Assembly: GCA_964475415.1 (NCBI GenBank)
Contig: CAYYWZ010000075.1
Location: forward strand, 1-19,174
Length of the DNA stretch: 19,174 nucleotides
Source of the DNA: CALCMJ01 sp964475415
Lineage (GTDB): Bacteria; Bacteroidota; Bacteroidia; Chitinophagales; Saprospiraceae
Direction of reading: 5' to 3'
How positions within the stretch are numbered: position 1 is the stretch's first letter; each line of letters begins with the position of its first letter. Of this stretch, positions 8,461-15,877 are shown piece after piece. A model generated the notes under the pieces. That model made no database searches, was not told where the DNA came from, and saw only the letters and a program-made list of their open reading frames with translations. A program made the translations under genes and the position numbers.

Positions 8461-8871
8461 ATGATTCGACATAGTAGCTTTACCTTACGTGCTTATCCTA
8501 GAGGTTTTCATATCATAAGCTCCGAAGTGCTCCTTGCTATCGGTGAACTTCCTGAGTCTGGTATTTTACATCTATTTATCCAGCACACTTCTGCAGGAAT
8601 AACAATCAATGAAAATGCAGATCCTGATGTACTATATGATTTCGAATCTTTCTATAATCATATCGTACCTGAGCATATGCCTTTTCTTAAACATACTATA
8701 GAAGGCCCTGATGATATGCCAGCACATGTCAAAGCAAGTATGGTAGGATCTTCAGTCTCTATCCCGATTAAAGACAACCAGCTGATGCTTGGAACTTGGC
8801 AGGGAATATATCTATGTGAATTTAGAAACCAGGCAAGAGCTAGGACTCTAGTCGCAAGTATTTATACCTAA
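8461..8871 (+). CDS. YjbQ / UPF0047 family protein
   Basis: A small cytoplasmic protein of 136 residues, the normal size for the YjbQ (UPF0047) family. The signatures are HTSAGITINENADPDV (about 36-51), HTIEGPDDMPAHVKASMVGSS (about 78-98) and the C-terminal LGTWQGIYLCEFR. Members have been reported to have a weak secondary thiamine-phosphate synthase activity; the real cellular role is unsettled. Its stop codon shares a base with the start of the following LysE-type gene (TAATG), so the two are probably translationally coupled, though I know of no functional reason. The upstream 192-base gap contains a TATCTTTA box near 8430 resembling a -7 element. Confidence 0.88.
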   Translation: MIRHSSFTLRAYPRGFHIISSEVLLAIGELPESGILHLFIQHTSAGITINENADPDVLYDFESFYNHIVPEHMPFLKHTIEGPDDMPAHVKASMVGSSVSIPIKDNQLMLGTWQGIYLCEFRNQARARTLVASIYT

Positions 8872-9494
8872 TGCAATTTGTTATAGAAGGCATATTCTTG
8901 GGACTAATACTTGCCGTATCTATGGGTCCAATATTTGTAGCCCTTACACAGGCAAGTATAGCGCGAGGAGCTACAGCAGGATTTGCTGTAGGATTCGGCG
9001 TATGGGTAAGTGATATCATTATCGTTATCATTAGTCTCTTTATGATTAAGGAAATTAGTGAAGTTGTCAATGGTGATGTTTTCCAGTTTTGGATGGGTGT
9101 AGCAGGCGTAGTTGTGCTCACTGTTTTTGGAATTATTCTTATAGCGAAAAAACCTGATTTAGTTATTAATCAAGACATGATATCTATGTCAAATTTTATG
9201 AACTATTGGATGAAAGGATTTCTGATCAATACTATAAATCCATTTACTTTTATTTTTTGGCTTGGAACAATGTCTACTTATAAGATTGGGAAGTTAGCAA
9301 GTACAGAAGATTTATCCATCTTATTATTTACCATCCTAACCGTTATTATTCTTTCTGACTCATTTAAGGTAATATTGGCTAAGCTTATCAGGAACAGGAT
9401 AGAACCTAAGCATGTAGCGTGGATAAGTAAGATTAGTGGAGCAGGTCTTATTGGTTTTGCATCTTTTCTATTGTATCAGATATGGTATATATAA
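8871..9494 (+). CDS. LysE family translocator
   Basis: An integral inner-membrane protein of 207 residues with about six hydrophobic segments, the size and topology of LysE/RhtB amino-acid exporters. The N terminus (EGIFLGLILAVSMGPIFVAL, about 5-24) carries the conserved G-x-x-x-G-P pattern of the first helix, and the fourth segment has the characteristic NPFTFIFWLG (about 122-131). The exported substrate cannot be deduced. The start overlaps the YjbQ-like stop by one base. The PD40 pseudogene starts 18 bases after its stop, in the same direction. Confidence 0.85.
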   Translation: MQFVIEGIFLGLILAVSMGPIFVALTQASIARGATAGFAVGFGVWVSDIIIVIISLFMIKEISEVVNGDVFQFWMGVAGVVVLTVFGIILIAKKPDLVINQDMISMSNFMNYWMKGFLINTINPFTFIFWLGTMSTYKIGKLASTEDLSILLFTILTVIILSDSFKVILAKLIRNRIEPKHVAWISKISGAGLIGFASFLLYQIWYI

Positions 9495-9736
9495 TTCTAT
9501 TGTTATTAATAAATGAAAAAGCCTTACATCATATTATTTTCTATATCGATAGTAAGCTGTAAAAATGTAGACCAAAATTCAGATACTAGATTTTTAGACA
9601 TGAAAATTCCTGATAATAATCCTACTGAATTTAAACCAAACTCAATACCAAATGAAAAGCTTATACATAGAAGAATTTTTAATCCGAATTTAGACGAATA
9701 GTATTATACCCTTTCTGATATACACTTTAAGAAGTT

Positions 9737-9805
9737 CGGTTAAGATATATGCCGTCTCTCACGAGCTACGAGGGAGATATGGTCATTATATCATGTGTTA
9801 TGGAC
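9737..9805 (-). other. attC-like recombination site of cassette 1
   Basis: Joined with the cassette start as in a circular cassette, it gives a site of about 77 nt. R'' GTCCATAAC pairs with R' GTTATGGAC (9 of 9). L'' GATATAATG (plus-strand 9784-9792) pairs with L' CATATATC (9744-9751), leaving one unpaired A, as in the extrahelical bases of attC. Unpaired spacers lie between the R and L boxes, and inner TCTC and GAGA words extend the stem. It lies directly downstream of the cassette gene, as expected. Confidence 0.7.
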
Positions 9806-9814
9806 TTTTACTTT

Positions 9815-10537
9815 TTATAATATTTTTGCAATTTGCATTTCAAACATTTCAATTCTTTGACCATACATTCTTTCAATAAAATTACTTTGATACATAATTG
9901 CTAATTTATAATTTCGTTTTATCTGATAACTTATTCTGAACTGATAACCTAAGCTAATCTGTGATGAATCCATTCGTTTACTTTCAACTATTTCTGGTTG
10001 ACTTAGTTCTGTCCAGAATCCGTTCATAGTTGGATCATTATTAGATATATAATATTTTGTTTTTGATGATTGGCTATTTCTGAACATTAAGGAACTTAAT
10101 TGTATGTATGGCCCTATAGCAATTTCAATTTTATCCTTTAGAATCCCAATTGAAAACAAGGCATTTAATGCCAAGCTTAACTCTCTATGCTTTGAAAAAC
10201 CAATTGATTCTGATATCAAAAGCCCCATGCTCTCGTGTTTTTCATAGATTCTATCAACATCAAACTGAATATAATTTATAGAAACACCAGTTTTAATTCT
10301 AGTATTTTTGATTATTTGGTTTTCTTTTTCAAGTCCTAATCTAAATCCAAATTTATTTCCAAAGTTAGAGTATTCAGATTCATATTGATTTCCTAAACTA
10401 AAACCTGACTCCGCAAAACTATCGGATTTATTAAAAATGGTTTTGTTTATACCCAGCAATAAAGTTAAATCATAATTTGATTGAGCGTTTATAGATATAT
10501 AAGGAAAGAGAATTAATAGTGCTAATAGAATTTTCAC
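9815..10537 (-). CDS. Cassette-borne exported beta-barrel-like protein, unknown function
   Basis: The only gene of cassette 1. From the GTG at 10537 it encodes 240 residues starting with a clean signal peptide (about 1-20, KILLALLILFPYISINAQ) and continuing with strand-like segments ending in aromatic residues (YDLTLLLGINKTIF, NKFGFRLGLEKENQ, SLGYQFRISYQIKR, YKLAIMYQSNFIERMYG). This suggests a small outer-membrane barrel of the kind common in Bacteroidota; I do not recognise the family. The frame stays open further upstream, through an ATG in the cassette core site (10634) and on into host DNA to 10717, but those residues lack family character and would bury the signal peptide, so GTG is preferred. 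Its stop is 9 bases from the attC R'' box. Confidence 0.65.
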   Translation of the reverse strand: MKILLALLILFPYISINAQSNYDLTLLLGINKTIFNKSDSFAESGFSLGNQYESEYSNFGNKFGFRLGLEKENQIIKNTRIKTGVSINYIQFDVDRIYEKHESMGLLISESIGFSKHRELSLALNALFSIGILKDKIEIAIGPYIQLSSLMFRNSQSSKTKYYISNNDPTMNGFWTELSQPEIVESKRMDSSQISLGYQFRISYQIKRNYKLAIMYQSNFIERMYGQRIEMFEMQIAKIL

Positions 10538-11382
10538 GTAACGATAAAATTGAATATGACTTAGATAATATTGAATAAAATGTTCTATTTCTTCTCTAAT
10601 ATAACTATTCTTATTGAACCCCCAATTGTCCATAACGATGTATATATGATCAAAAAAGTAGATGGTATATGGTCTAGTCCTAAAGAAGCATTTTTCAATA
10701 GTGACTATAGTGAACATGGAATGAGCTTTTCTCCTGATGGAAATACAATGTACTTTAGTTCTACAAGACCTACAAATATTGACAGTGTTCTAATACATGG
10801 CATATTTGGAGTTTAAAAAAAATCAATGAAAGTTGGACTGAATCAGAATATGTAGATATTCCAAATTTGCCCAATAAACTTACCTCACATCCTACAATTA
10901 CCAATTCTAATAAACTATATTTTCATACCAGTAATTTGGATTATAGCCAAATGGATATTTATCACTCGCAACTAATAGATGGTAAATTTCAAGATGCAAT
11001 TAAAATAGAAATTGAACAAAAATTTGAGAATGGATATGCACTCCTTTTATTTCAGCTAATTGAAGAGTTTCTCGTTTTCGCATCTATTGGAAATCAACTA
11101 GACTTATATAATAGCTTTAGAACTAAAGAAGGTAATTGGTTTCCAACAAGTAAGTTGAGTAAAAAGATAAACTCTATGAGTCAAGGGAATCCCTATATTA
11201 CTCCAGATAACAAATTTCTCTTTTATGTTACTGGAGAAAAGCAAAAAGAGAATTGGAGCGTAAAATGGGTAGATATAGAATCCGAAATAAAAAATAATGA
11301 TGTCAATAAATAAAAGTTATTAATCTTTAACACCACTATTCTTATCCTCACCTTTACTTCAAATATGGCATATAGAAAAAAC

Positions 11383-11415
11383 AGTCCTCTTCCAGCATAA
11401 ACCAGAAAGAGGACT
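11383..11415 (-). terminator. Intrinsic terminator of the KDG kinase gene
   Basis: AGTCCTCTT and AAGAGGACT form a perfect 9-bp stem with a 15-base loop. An A run on its left gives a U tract on the minus strand, 53 bases after the kinase stop. It also lies downstream of the convergent PD40 pseudogene. Confidence 0.8.
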
Positions 11416-11467
11416 AAATCTCATGTTTTATCTTAATACGCTTGAAGATTTACAAGCTTTTTCAAAC

Positions 11468-12505
11468 TTATCTACTTACTCTTCCGCTGGCGTCTCCACC
11501 CATAAGTTTTTCTACCTCTTCTACAGTAGCTAGGTTAGCATCACCTTTTATCGTATGCTTAAGACAAGAAGCAGCTACAGCAAAGTTAAGTGCTTTCTGG
11601 TCATCTCCTTCATAGTTTAAAAGACCATAGACTAAACCTCCCATAAAACTATCACCACCTCCTACTCTATCTACGATATGAGTAATATCATATCCTGGTG
11701 CTTCGAACAAGGTTGTACCATCATACAATACACCTGACCAAGTATTATGCGAAGCTGATATAGAACCTCTCAGTGTTGTTATTACCTTCTTAGCTCTTGG
11801 AAACATTTCCATCAGTTGCTTAAGAACGGATAGATAAGCCTTTCCATCTACTGATCCTCCGTGGGTAACATCTACGCCATCTGGATGTAATCCAAAGTGT
11901 TTTTCAGCATCCTCCTCATTTCCTAATATTACATCACAACCTTCTACAAGAGCAGGCATAACATCCATAGGATCTTTACCATATTTCCATAATTTCTTAC
12001 GGTAATTAAGATCTGTAGAAACAGTTACGCCCATATCATTTGCTGTCTTTATAGCTTCTAGACAAGCATCAGCAGCGCCTTGGGAAATCGCAGGTGTTAT
12101 TCCTGTCCAGTGGAACCAGTCCACGTCTTTGAATACTGTCTTCCAGTCTATCATACCTTTCTCTATAGTAGACATTGCTGAGTTCGCTCTATCATATACT
12201 ACTTTACTTCCTCTAGATACTGCCCCTGTCTCCAGAAAATAAATCCCTAATCGCTCTCCTCCCCTGACTATATTGGAAACACCTACGCCTCTTTTTCTGA
12301 GCTCCATCAGTGCACAATCTCCAAGATCATTTTCTGGAAGTCTAGTAATAAAATCACAGCTCATACCGTAGTTAGCAAGTGATACTGCAACATTACTTTC
12401 ACCTCCGCCGTACACAACATCAAAAGTATGTGCCTGAGAAAAACGCTTAAATCCTGGAGGACTTAGTCTCAACATAATTTCTCCAAATGTGACAACTTTT
12501 TTCAT
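11468..12505 (-). CDS. kdgK: 2-dehydro-3-deoxygluconokinase (PfkB family sugar kinase)
   Basis: Phosphorylates 2-keto-3-deoxygluconate with ATP, feeding the lower Entner-Doudoroff or uronate pathway. The 345 residues follow the ribokinase/PfkB plan: start VVTFGEIMLRLSPP, substrate-site YGGGESNVAVSLANYG (32-47), and the C-terminal signature DRVGGGDSFMGGLVYG (279-294) with catalytic Asp285. The GGGD variant of the usual GAGD is common in Bacteroidota KDG kinases, and TDLNYRKKLW (164-173) is another mark of this group. Sugar specificity is inferred from this resemblance. No aldolase (kdgA) or uronate gene is adjacent, but a fragment of a dehydrogenase-like gene lies 279 bases upstream. The gene is monocistronic with its own terminator. 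Confidence 0.88.
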   Translation of the reverse strand: MKKVVTFGEIMLRLSPPGFKRFSQAHTFDVVYGGGESNVAVSLANYGMSCDFITRLPENDLGDCALMELRKRGVGVSNIVRGGERLGIYFLETGAVSRGSKVVYDRANSAMSTIEKGMIDWKTVFKDVDWFHWTGITPAISQGAADACLEAIKTANDMGVTVSTDLNYRKKLWKYGKDPMDVMPALVEGCDVILGNEEDAEKHFGLHPDGVDVTHGGSVDGKAYLSVLKQLMEMFPRAKKVITTLRGSISASHNTWSGVLYDGTTLFEAPGYDITHIVDRVGGGDSFMGGLVYGLLNYEGDDQKALNFAVAASCLKHTIKGDANLATVEEVEKLMGGDASGRVSR

Positions 12506-12783
12506 TTTATAATTTTTATTTATCTATTCTTTTCTAAATATAATCTTAAAATCTATTCCATTTATAAATGAGATGCTAAGATAATTATAAGTCTATTCTT
12601 ATTCTTGCTTTTTCTCTAAGAAGTATCCACTACAATTTTAAAGAATAGGATTAGGCTTATATAAACTAAACGAGCACCTAGACTATTCTAAGCGACTCGT
12701 TTAGTATTATACTTAATTAAAAATATTTTTACAACTTGAACCATTCTTTATAATAGCTCATAACTCAAAACATTTTTTTTACA

Positions 12784-12858
12784 TTATATACCTAATGCTT
12801 GTCCACCACCTATTTGGATTGTTTCCGCAGTAATGAATAGAAGGCTTAGAATTCTCGC
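12784..12858 (-). pseudogene. C-terminal remnant of a short-chain dehydrogenase-like gene
   Basis: On the minus strand a short open stretch ends with ITAETIQIGGGQALGI and a TAA. This resembles the last strand and tail of short-chain dehydrogenases (the usual form is G-x-x-I-x-V-D/G-G-G-x). Nothing upstream continues the protein; within about 25 codons the sequence runs into the protease terminator. It is therefore a leftover of a deleted gene. A sugar-acid dehydrogenase beside kdgK would make metabolic sense, but this is inference. The rest of the 418-base gap 12506-12923 holds no gene. Confidence 0.5.
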
Positions 12859-12874
12859 ACTACGGCAAAAAAAA

Positions 12875-12898
12875 GGGAAGTACCTACTGATACTTCCC
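12875..12898 (-). terminator. Intrinsic terminator of the Prc-like protease gene
   Basis: GGGAAGTA and TACTTCCC form a perfect 8-bp stem with an 8-base loop. The run of A on its left becomes a U tract on the minus strand. It lies 25 bases after the protease stop codon. Confidence 0.85.
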
Positions 12899-12923
12899 TT
12901 AGTTATACTTTTTATCTAGCAAT

Positions 12924-15089
12924 TTATGGTCTTTCTACTAGATCTTTTTTGTTGATCTCAGAAAGTATTTTTAGCGTTTCGTCTATATAGATATCCTTAC
13001 TCAAGGACTTTATCCAGTCGTCATTTCTTGCTACTCTAGATTCGTCAGAATTAATATATTCTACATCATCAGGAAGATTAGAGATTTCTAGGTCTGCAAT
13101 TACATCCTCCATGATATCTTCGAATTGCTTAGCCTCCTTCTCTCTCTGATCTAGGTAAGCTATATAATCTTCCAGACTAAGAGGAGCTGTAGAAATATCT
13201 CTGTTTTTCTTAAGACGTTTAGCGTTTTCCAGAATTAGCTTGAACTCATCGTTCTTAGCTAATCTTTCTGCACTGTTTCTTATAAGATCATCCTTATTCT
13301 CTACCGTGAATACATCTTGTCCATATTCTACTGGATCTATAACTGACCAGTCCATAGCATAATCATACTCTTTTTCTCCTAGATCTAGGTAATGATAGTT
13401 ATCAGGTAAAATTACATCTGGTGTTACACCATTGAGCTGTGTAGAACCTCCGTTTATTCTGTAAAATTTCTGCATCGTTACTTTTAGCTCTCCGAGCTGC
13501 GTGTAATCATCATTCCCTTTGTCCTTATAGGCATCGTCTAGATTAAAGAATCTTTGCACCGTCCCTTTACCAAAAGTAGAGTTAGAACCTACTACAACTG
13601 CTCTTCCGTAATCCTGCAATGCTGCAGCTAGTATTTCAGATGCAGAAGCAGAATAATTATTTACCATAACGATAAGTGGACCATCATAGACCACACCATT
13701 ATCTGTATCTCTGTAGATACTAGGCTTCTTATCCTTTGGCTTTACCTGTACGATAGGACCATCTTTGATAAACAGTCCTGACATAGATATCACATCCCTA
13801 AGTGATCCTCCTCCATTATTTCTAAGGTCTAGAATAACACCATCTACATTCTGGGCATTAAGTTTTTCTAATTCTTTCTTTACATCAGCAGAACAAGAAT
13901 TTCCTTTGTTACCTTCGAAGCTAGAGTAAAATCTAGGTAGCTTAATATATCCTATTTTATCATCATTGCCTTCCTTGTTAAGGATAGCAGATCTAGCAAA
14001 ACCTTCATCTATAATTACCTCATCTCTTTCTATCGTTATATCCTTAATACTTCCGTCAGCCTTAGTTACAGTAAGCGTTACATTAGTCCCCTTATCTCCT
14101 CTGATATGAACAACCACATCTGGCAATGTCATACCTTTGATATCTAGTGGTTCTTTTCCTTCCTCACTCACAACTGTTATAACATCATTAACCTCTAGTT
14201 CTTTTCCTTTCCATGCTGGACCACCTGGTACGATAGAAACGATCTTAATAAATTCTCCCTCTGGTGACAATCTCGCTCCTATTCCTTCTAGTTTACCTCC
14301 CATACGGATATCAAAATCTTGCTTCTCCTTATAGTTAAGATAATCTGTGTGCGGATCAAAAATATGTGTGATCGCATTGATATAAGATTCGAATCTATCT
14401 GAACGCTTTATTTTTTTAAGCCTTATGAACCAGTCGTCGAATGTTTCTTTTACCTCTTCTATAGATTCTTTTTCTAATTCTGCTCTTGTTTTTATTTCTA
14501 CTGGCTCTGCAGCTTTTTCCTCATCGCTATCCTCAACCTCGGTTTCTTTATTAGCTGCTTTTTCTTGATCTTCTATTTTCTTCTCTAATCTTATCAGGAC
14601 TTCATACTTAAGGTATTTTCTCCAGAAATCTTTTAGTTCTATTTCGTCACTAGCAAATGCTCTTTTTTCAGGAGACAATTCTATTTCTTCACTTTTGTCA
14701 AAATCAAACGGATGATCTATAAGTTCGGTATATATATCTTCTGCCCTCTTATAACTCTCTTCTATCAATCCAACAGAGAAATCAAAAAACTCAAAAGTTC
14801 TAAGTCTAACCTGATCGTCAATATCTGTCTTAAAAAAGGCTAACTTATCTACCTCTGATTGTATAAGGAAACGCTTTCCTGGATCAGTAGATTCTAAATA
14901 AGCATCAAATGTTTTCTCTGCAAAATCATTATCTAAAGTTACTGGTTCGAAGTGCAATGCATCCAGATAATTAAGAACGGCATGTAAAATTAGACCTTCC
15001 TTCTCCTTAGGATCCTGCTCTGGAGAAAAGATTCCGTAAGCTAGTGTTCCTAGTAGTAATCCAACAATTATAAATGATCTTAAATTCAT
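12924..15089 (-). CDS. C-terminal (tail-specific) processing protease, Prc/CtpA type, S41 family
   Basis: Envelope serine protease of the Prc type, 721 residues. An N-terminal hydrophobic segment (5-20, SFIIVGLLLGTLAYGI) exports or anchors it. Next come a long helical N-terminal domain (about 30-260) with a strongly acidic insert (about 175-200), a PDZ domain beginning GGKLEGIGARLSPEG (264-278), and the S41 catalytic core. The Ser-Lys dyad is visible as Ser482 in YSASASEI and Lys508 in TFGKGTVQ, and DLRNNGGGSL (421-430) is the family's substrate-binding segment. The C terminus matches the extended tail of Prc rather than short CtpA. It degrades or trims exported proteins from their C termini. 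It is monocistronic. Confidence 0.92.
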   Translation of the reverse strand: MNLRSFIIVGLLLGTLAYGIFSPEQDPKEKEGLILHAVLNYLDALHFEPVTLDNDFAEKTFDAYLESTDPGKRFLIQSEVDKLAFFKTDIDDQVRLRTFEFFDFSVGLIEESYKRAEDIYTELIDHPFDFDKSEEIELSPEKRAFASDEIELKDFWRKYLKYEVLIRLEKKIEDQEKAANKETEVEDSDEEKAAEPVEIKTRAELEKESIEEVKETFDDWFIRLKKIKRSDRFESYINAITHIFDPHTDYLNYKEKQDFDIRMGGKLEGIGARLSPEGEFIKIVSIVPGGPAWKGKELEVNDVITVVSEEGKEPLDIKGMTLPDVVVHIRGDKGTNVTLTVTKADGSIKDITIERDEVIIDEGFARSAILNKEGNDDKIGYIKLPRFYSSFEGNKGNSCSADVKKELEKLNAQNVDGVILDLRNNGGGSLRDVISMSGLFIKDGPIVQVKPKDKKPSIYRDTDNGVVYDGPLIVMVNNYSASASEILAAALQDYGRAVVVGSNSTFGKGTVQRFFNLDDAYKDKGNDDYTQLGELKVTMQKFYRINGGSTQLNGVTPDVILPDNYHYLDLGEKEYDYAMDWSVIDPVEYGQDVFTVENKDDLIRNSAERLAKNDEFKLILENAKRLKKNRDISTAPLSLEDYIAYLDQREKEAKQFEDIMEDVIADLEISNLPDDVEYINSDESRVARNDDWIKSLSKDIYIDETLKILSEINKKDLVERP

Positions 15090-15262
15090 ATGTTCTTATG
15101 TGTTAGAGAAATTGCTTGTAGTTTCTTAGTCATGTTATTTTAATCAAAAAACATTCCGTATAAATATATGCGTTTTGAACGTAAAAAGTTTTCGAAAAAG
15201 GAATGCATTTTTAGCTTTAACGATACAATAACGTTTAATCTGATGCTAAAGAACCAAAAAAA

Positions 15263-15295
15263 AGGCAACTCCCCTAAAATTTAGACGAACTGCCT
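15263..15295 (-). terminator. Orphan minus-strand terminator-like hairpin
   Basis: AGGCA and TGCCT close an imperfect stem with an inner CTAAAATTTAG palindrome. Eight A residues on the left give a U tract on the minus strand. No large gene lies upstream on that strand, but the small open frame at 15314-15400 ends 19 bases before it. Confidence 0.5.
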
Positions 15296-15313
15296 CCATT
15301 AATGTAGATTGTA

Positions 15314-15400
15314 TTAATTAACTACAATATAGACGATAATCTTGAAAAAAGTTACATAATCTGCAATTCTTGACGGGATGCAGTCAAAAAACTTAAACAT
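15314..15400 (-). CDS. Possible 28-residue peptide, unrecognised
   Basis: A short frame starting at an ATG (15400) and ending with TAA encodes MFKFFDCIPSRIADYV followed by a hydrophobic tail (FFKIIVYIVVN). It is followed 19 bases later by a terminator-like hairpin and preceded, about 20 bases upstream on the minus strand, by a perfect 14-base palindrome (TAACTAATTAGTTA, 15420-15433). Together these suggest a short transcript, either a small membrane peptide or a small RNA. No homologue is recognised, and the frame is short enough to occur by chance. The surrounding 15090-15480 stretch otherwise holds only the protease gene's upstream region. Confidence 0.25.
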   Translation of the reverse strand: MFKFFDCIPSRIADYVTFFKIIVYIVVN

Positions 15401-15480
15401 CTTCTTAAGTTATATCTTATAACTAATTAGTTAAATGTTTACCTCACCTAAAAAGTCACTATTAACTAATATGAATTTAT

Positions 15481-15551
15481 CCGATTTTTGTAAGCGTCGT
15501 CTCTCATGAGGTAAGAAATGAGATATGATAATCTTACATAGTGTTATGTAG
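15481..15551 (-). other. attC-like recombination site of cassette 2
   Basis: Joined with the cassette start it gives a site of about 79 nt. R'' CTACATAAC faces R' GTTAAGTAG with one mismatch. GTAAG and CTTAC (15490-15494 and 15533-15537) pair as L boxes, and TCTCAT with ATGAGA (15502-15507 and 15518-15523) forms the inner stem. The words CGTCTCTCA, GAGATATG and GTGTTATG occur in the same order as in the cassette 1 site, so the two sites are homologous. Confidence 0.62.
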
Positions 15552-15555
15552 GGTG

Positions 15556-15877
15556 TCATTCATTTATTCGATTTTCAACATCCATTCTTTCGTGCAAGAT
15601 ACGTCCGATTAAAATTTTGTTTTTATCATTTTTGTATCTAAGTATTATTAAATGCGACTTAACTTGAATTATTTGATGTTGAGGTTTTACATTTTCAATT
15701 CTTTTTCCTATTTCAGGATTTAAACAAATTGAATTTATCTTCTTTAAATATCTCTTTGTAGTATTTGTTAGCTTGTGTTTTAGACCATTTGCTTTCTGTA
15801 TAAAGCCAAATATTACTAATGTCTCGAAGTGCCAATTTGCTTAATTCAAAGTCTAATTTATCTGGCATGTTTGGCAT
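15556..15877 (-). pseudogene. parE: ParE/RelE-type toxin, frameshifted
   Basis: The restored protein would have about 105 residues with the ParE plan: start MPNMPDKLDFELSKLA, ISNIWLYTESKWSKTQANKYY, LNPEIGKRIENV, HLIILRYK, and the end IGRILHERMD. Intact members inhibit DNA gyrase or act as RelE-like toxins. One extra base near 15736-15742 (AAAGAAGATAAA where AAAGAAATAAA is expected) shifts the frame after YKEIFKE and brings a TGA a few codons later, so the catalytic C-terminal half is lost. The start overlaps the end of the antitoxin frame, the usual coupled layout. Confidence 0.75.

Larger units (their letters stand above)
9737..10635 (-). mobile_element. Integron-type gene cassette 1 inserted in the PD40 gene
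   Basis: The boundaries are set by restoration of the interrupted gene: plus-strand AAGTT at 9736 continues at CGATG from 10636. Read on the minus strand, the element begins with the core site G|TTATGGAC (10636-10628), carries one gene, and ends with an attC-like segment whose R'' box is the exact complement (GTCCATAAC, plus-strand 9797-9805). This is the arrangement of an integron cassette integrated by cutting after the G of GTT. No integrase, attI site or neighbouring cassette is present. The target CATCG|AACTT is not an attC, so this would be a secondary-site insertion. The base composition is more AT-rich than the housekeeping genes nearby. Confidence 0.75.
9513..11313 (+). pseudogene. 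PD40/WD40-like beta-propeller lipoprotein gene, broken and interrupted by a cassette
   Basis: Two separated pieces (9513-9736 and 10636-11313) together encode one protein of about 300 residues with a lipoprotein signal (IILFSISIVSCKN) and PD40-type propeller repeats (HGMSFSPDGNTMYFSSTRPT, then GNPYITPDNKFLFYVTG). Lesions visible: an in-frame TAG at 9699-9701 inside NLDE*YYTLSD, the 899-base cassette after the TT of a Phe codon (LSDIHFKKF joins exactly to DVYMIKKVDGIW), a frameshift near 10785 (the continuation WHIWSLKKINESW lies in another frame), and a +2/+1 compensating pair at about 11041-11062 that replaces an expected PFISAN-like strand with LLLFQLI. Such proteins are exported and of unclear function. 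The lesions show that the gene is no longer expressed as one product. Confidence 0.85.

Noticed and set aside
10571..10816. 81-codon plus-strand frame taken as an independent gene
   Set aside because: Its first 22 codons lie inside cassette 1 antisense to the cassette gene; the rest is the middle of the PD40 pseudogene.
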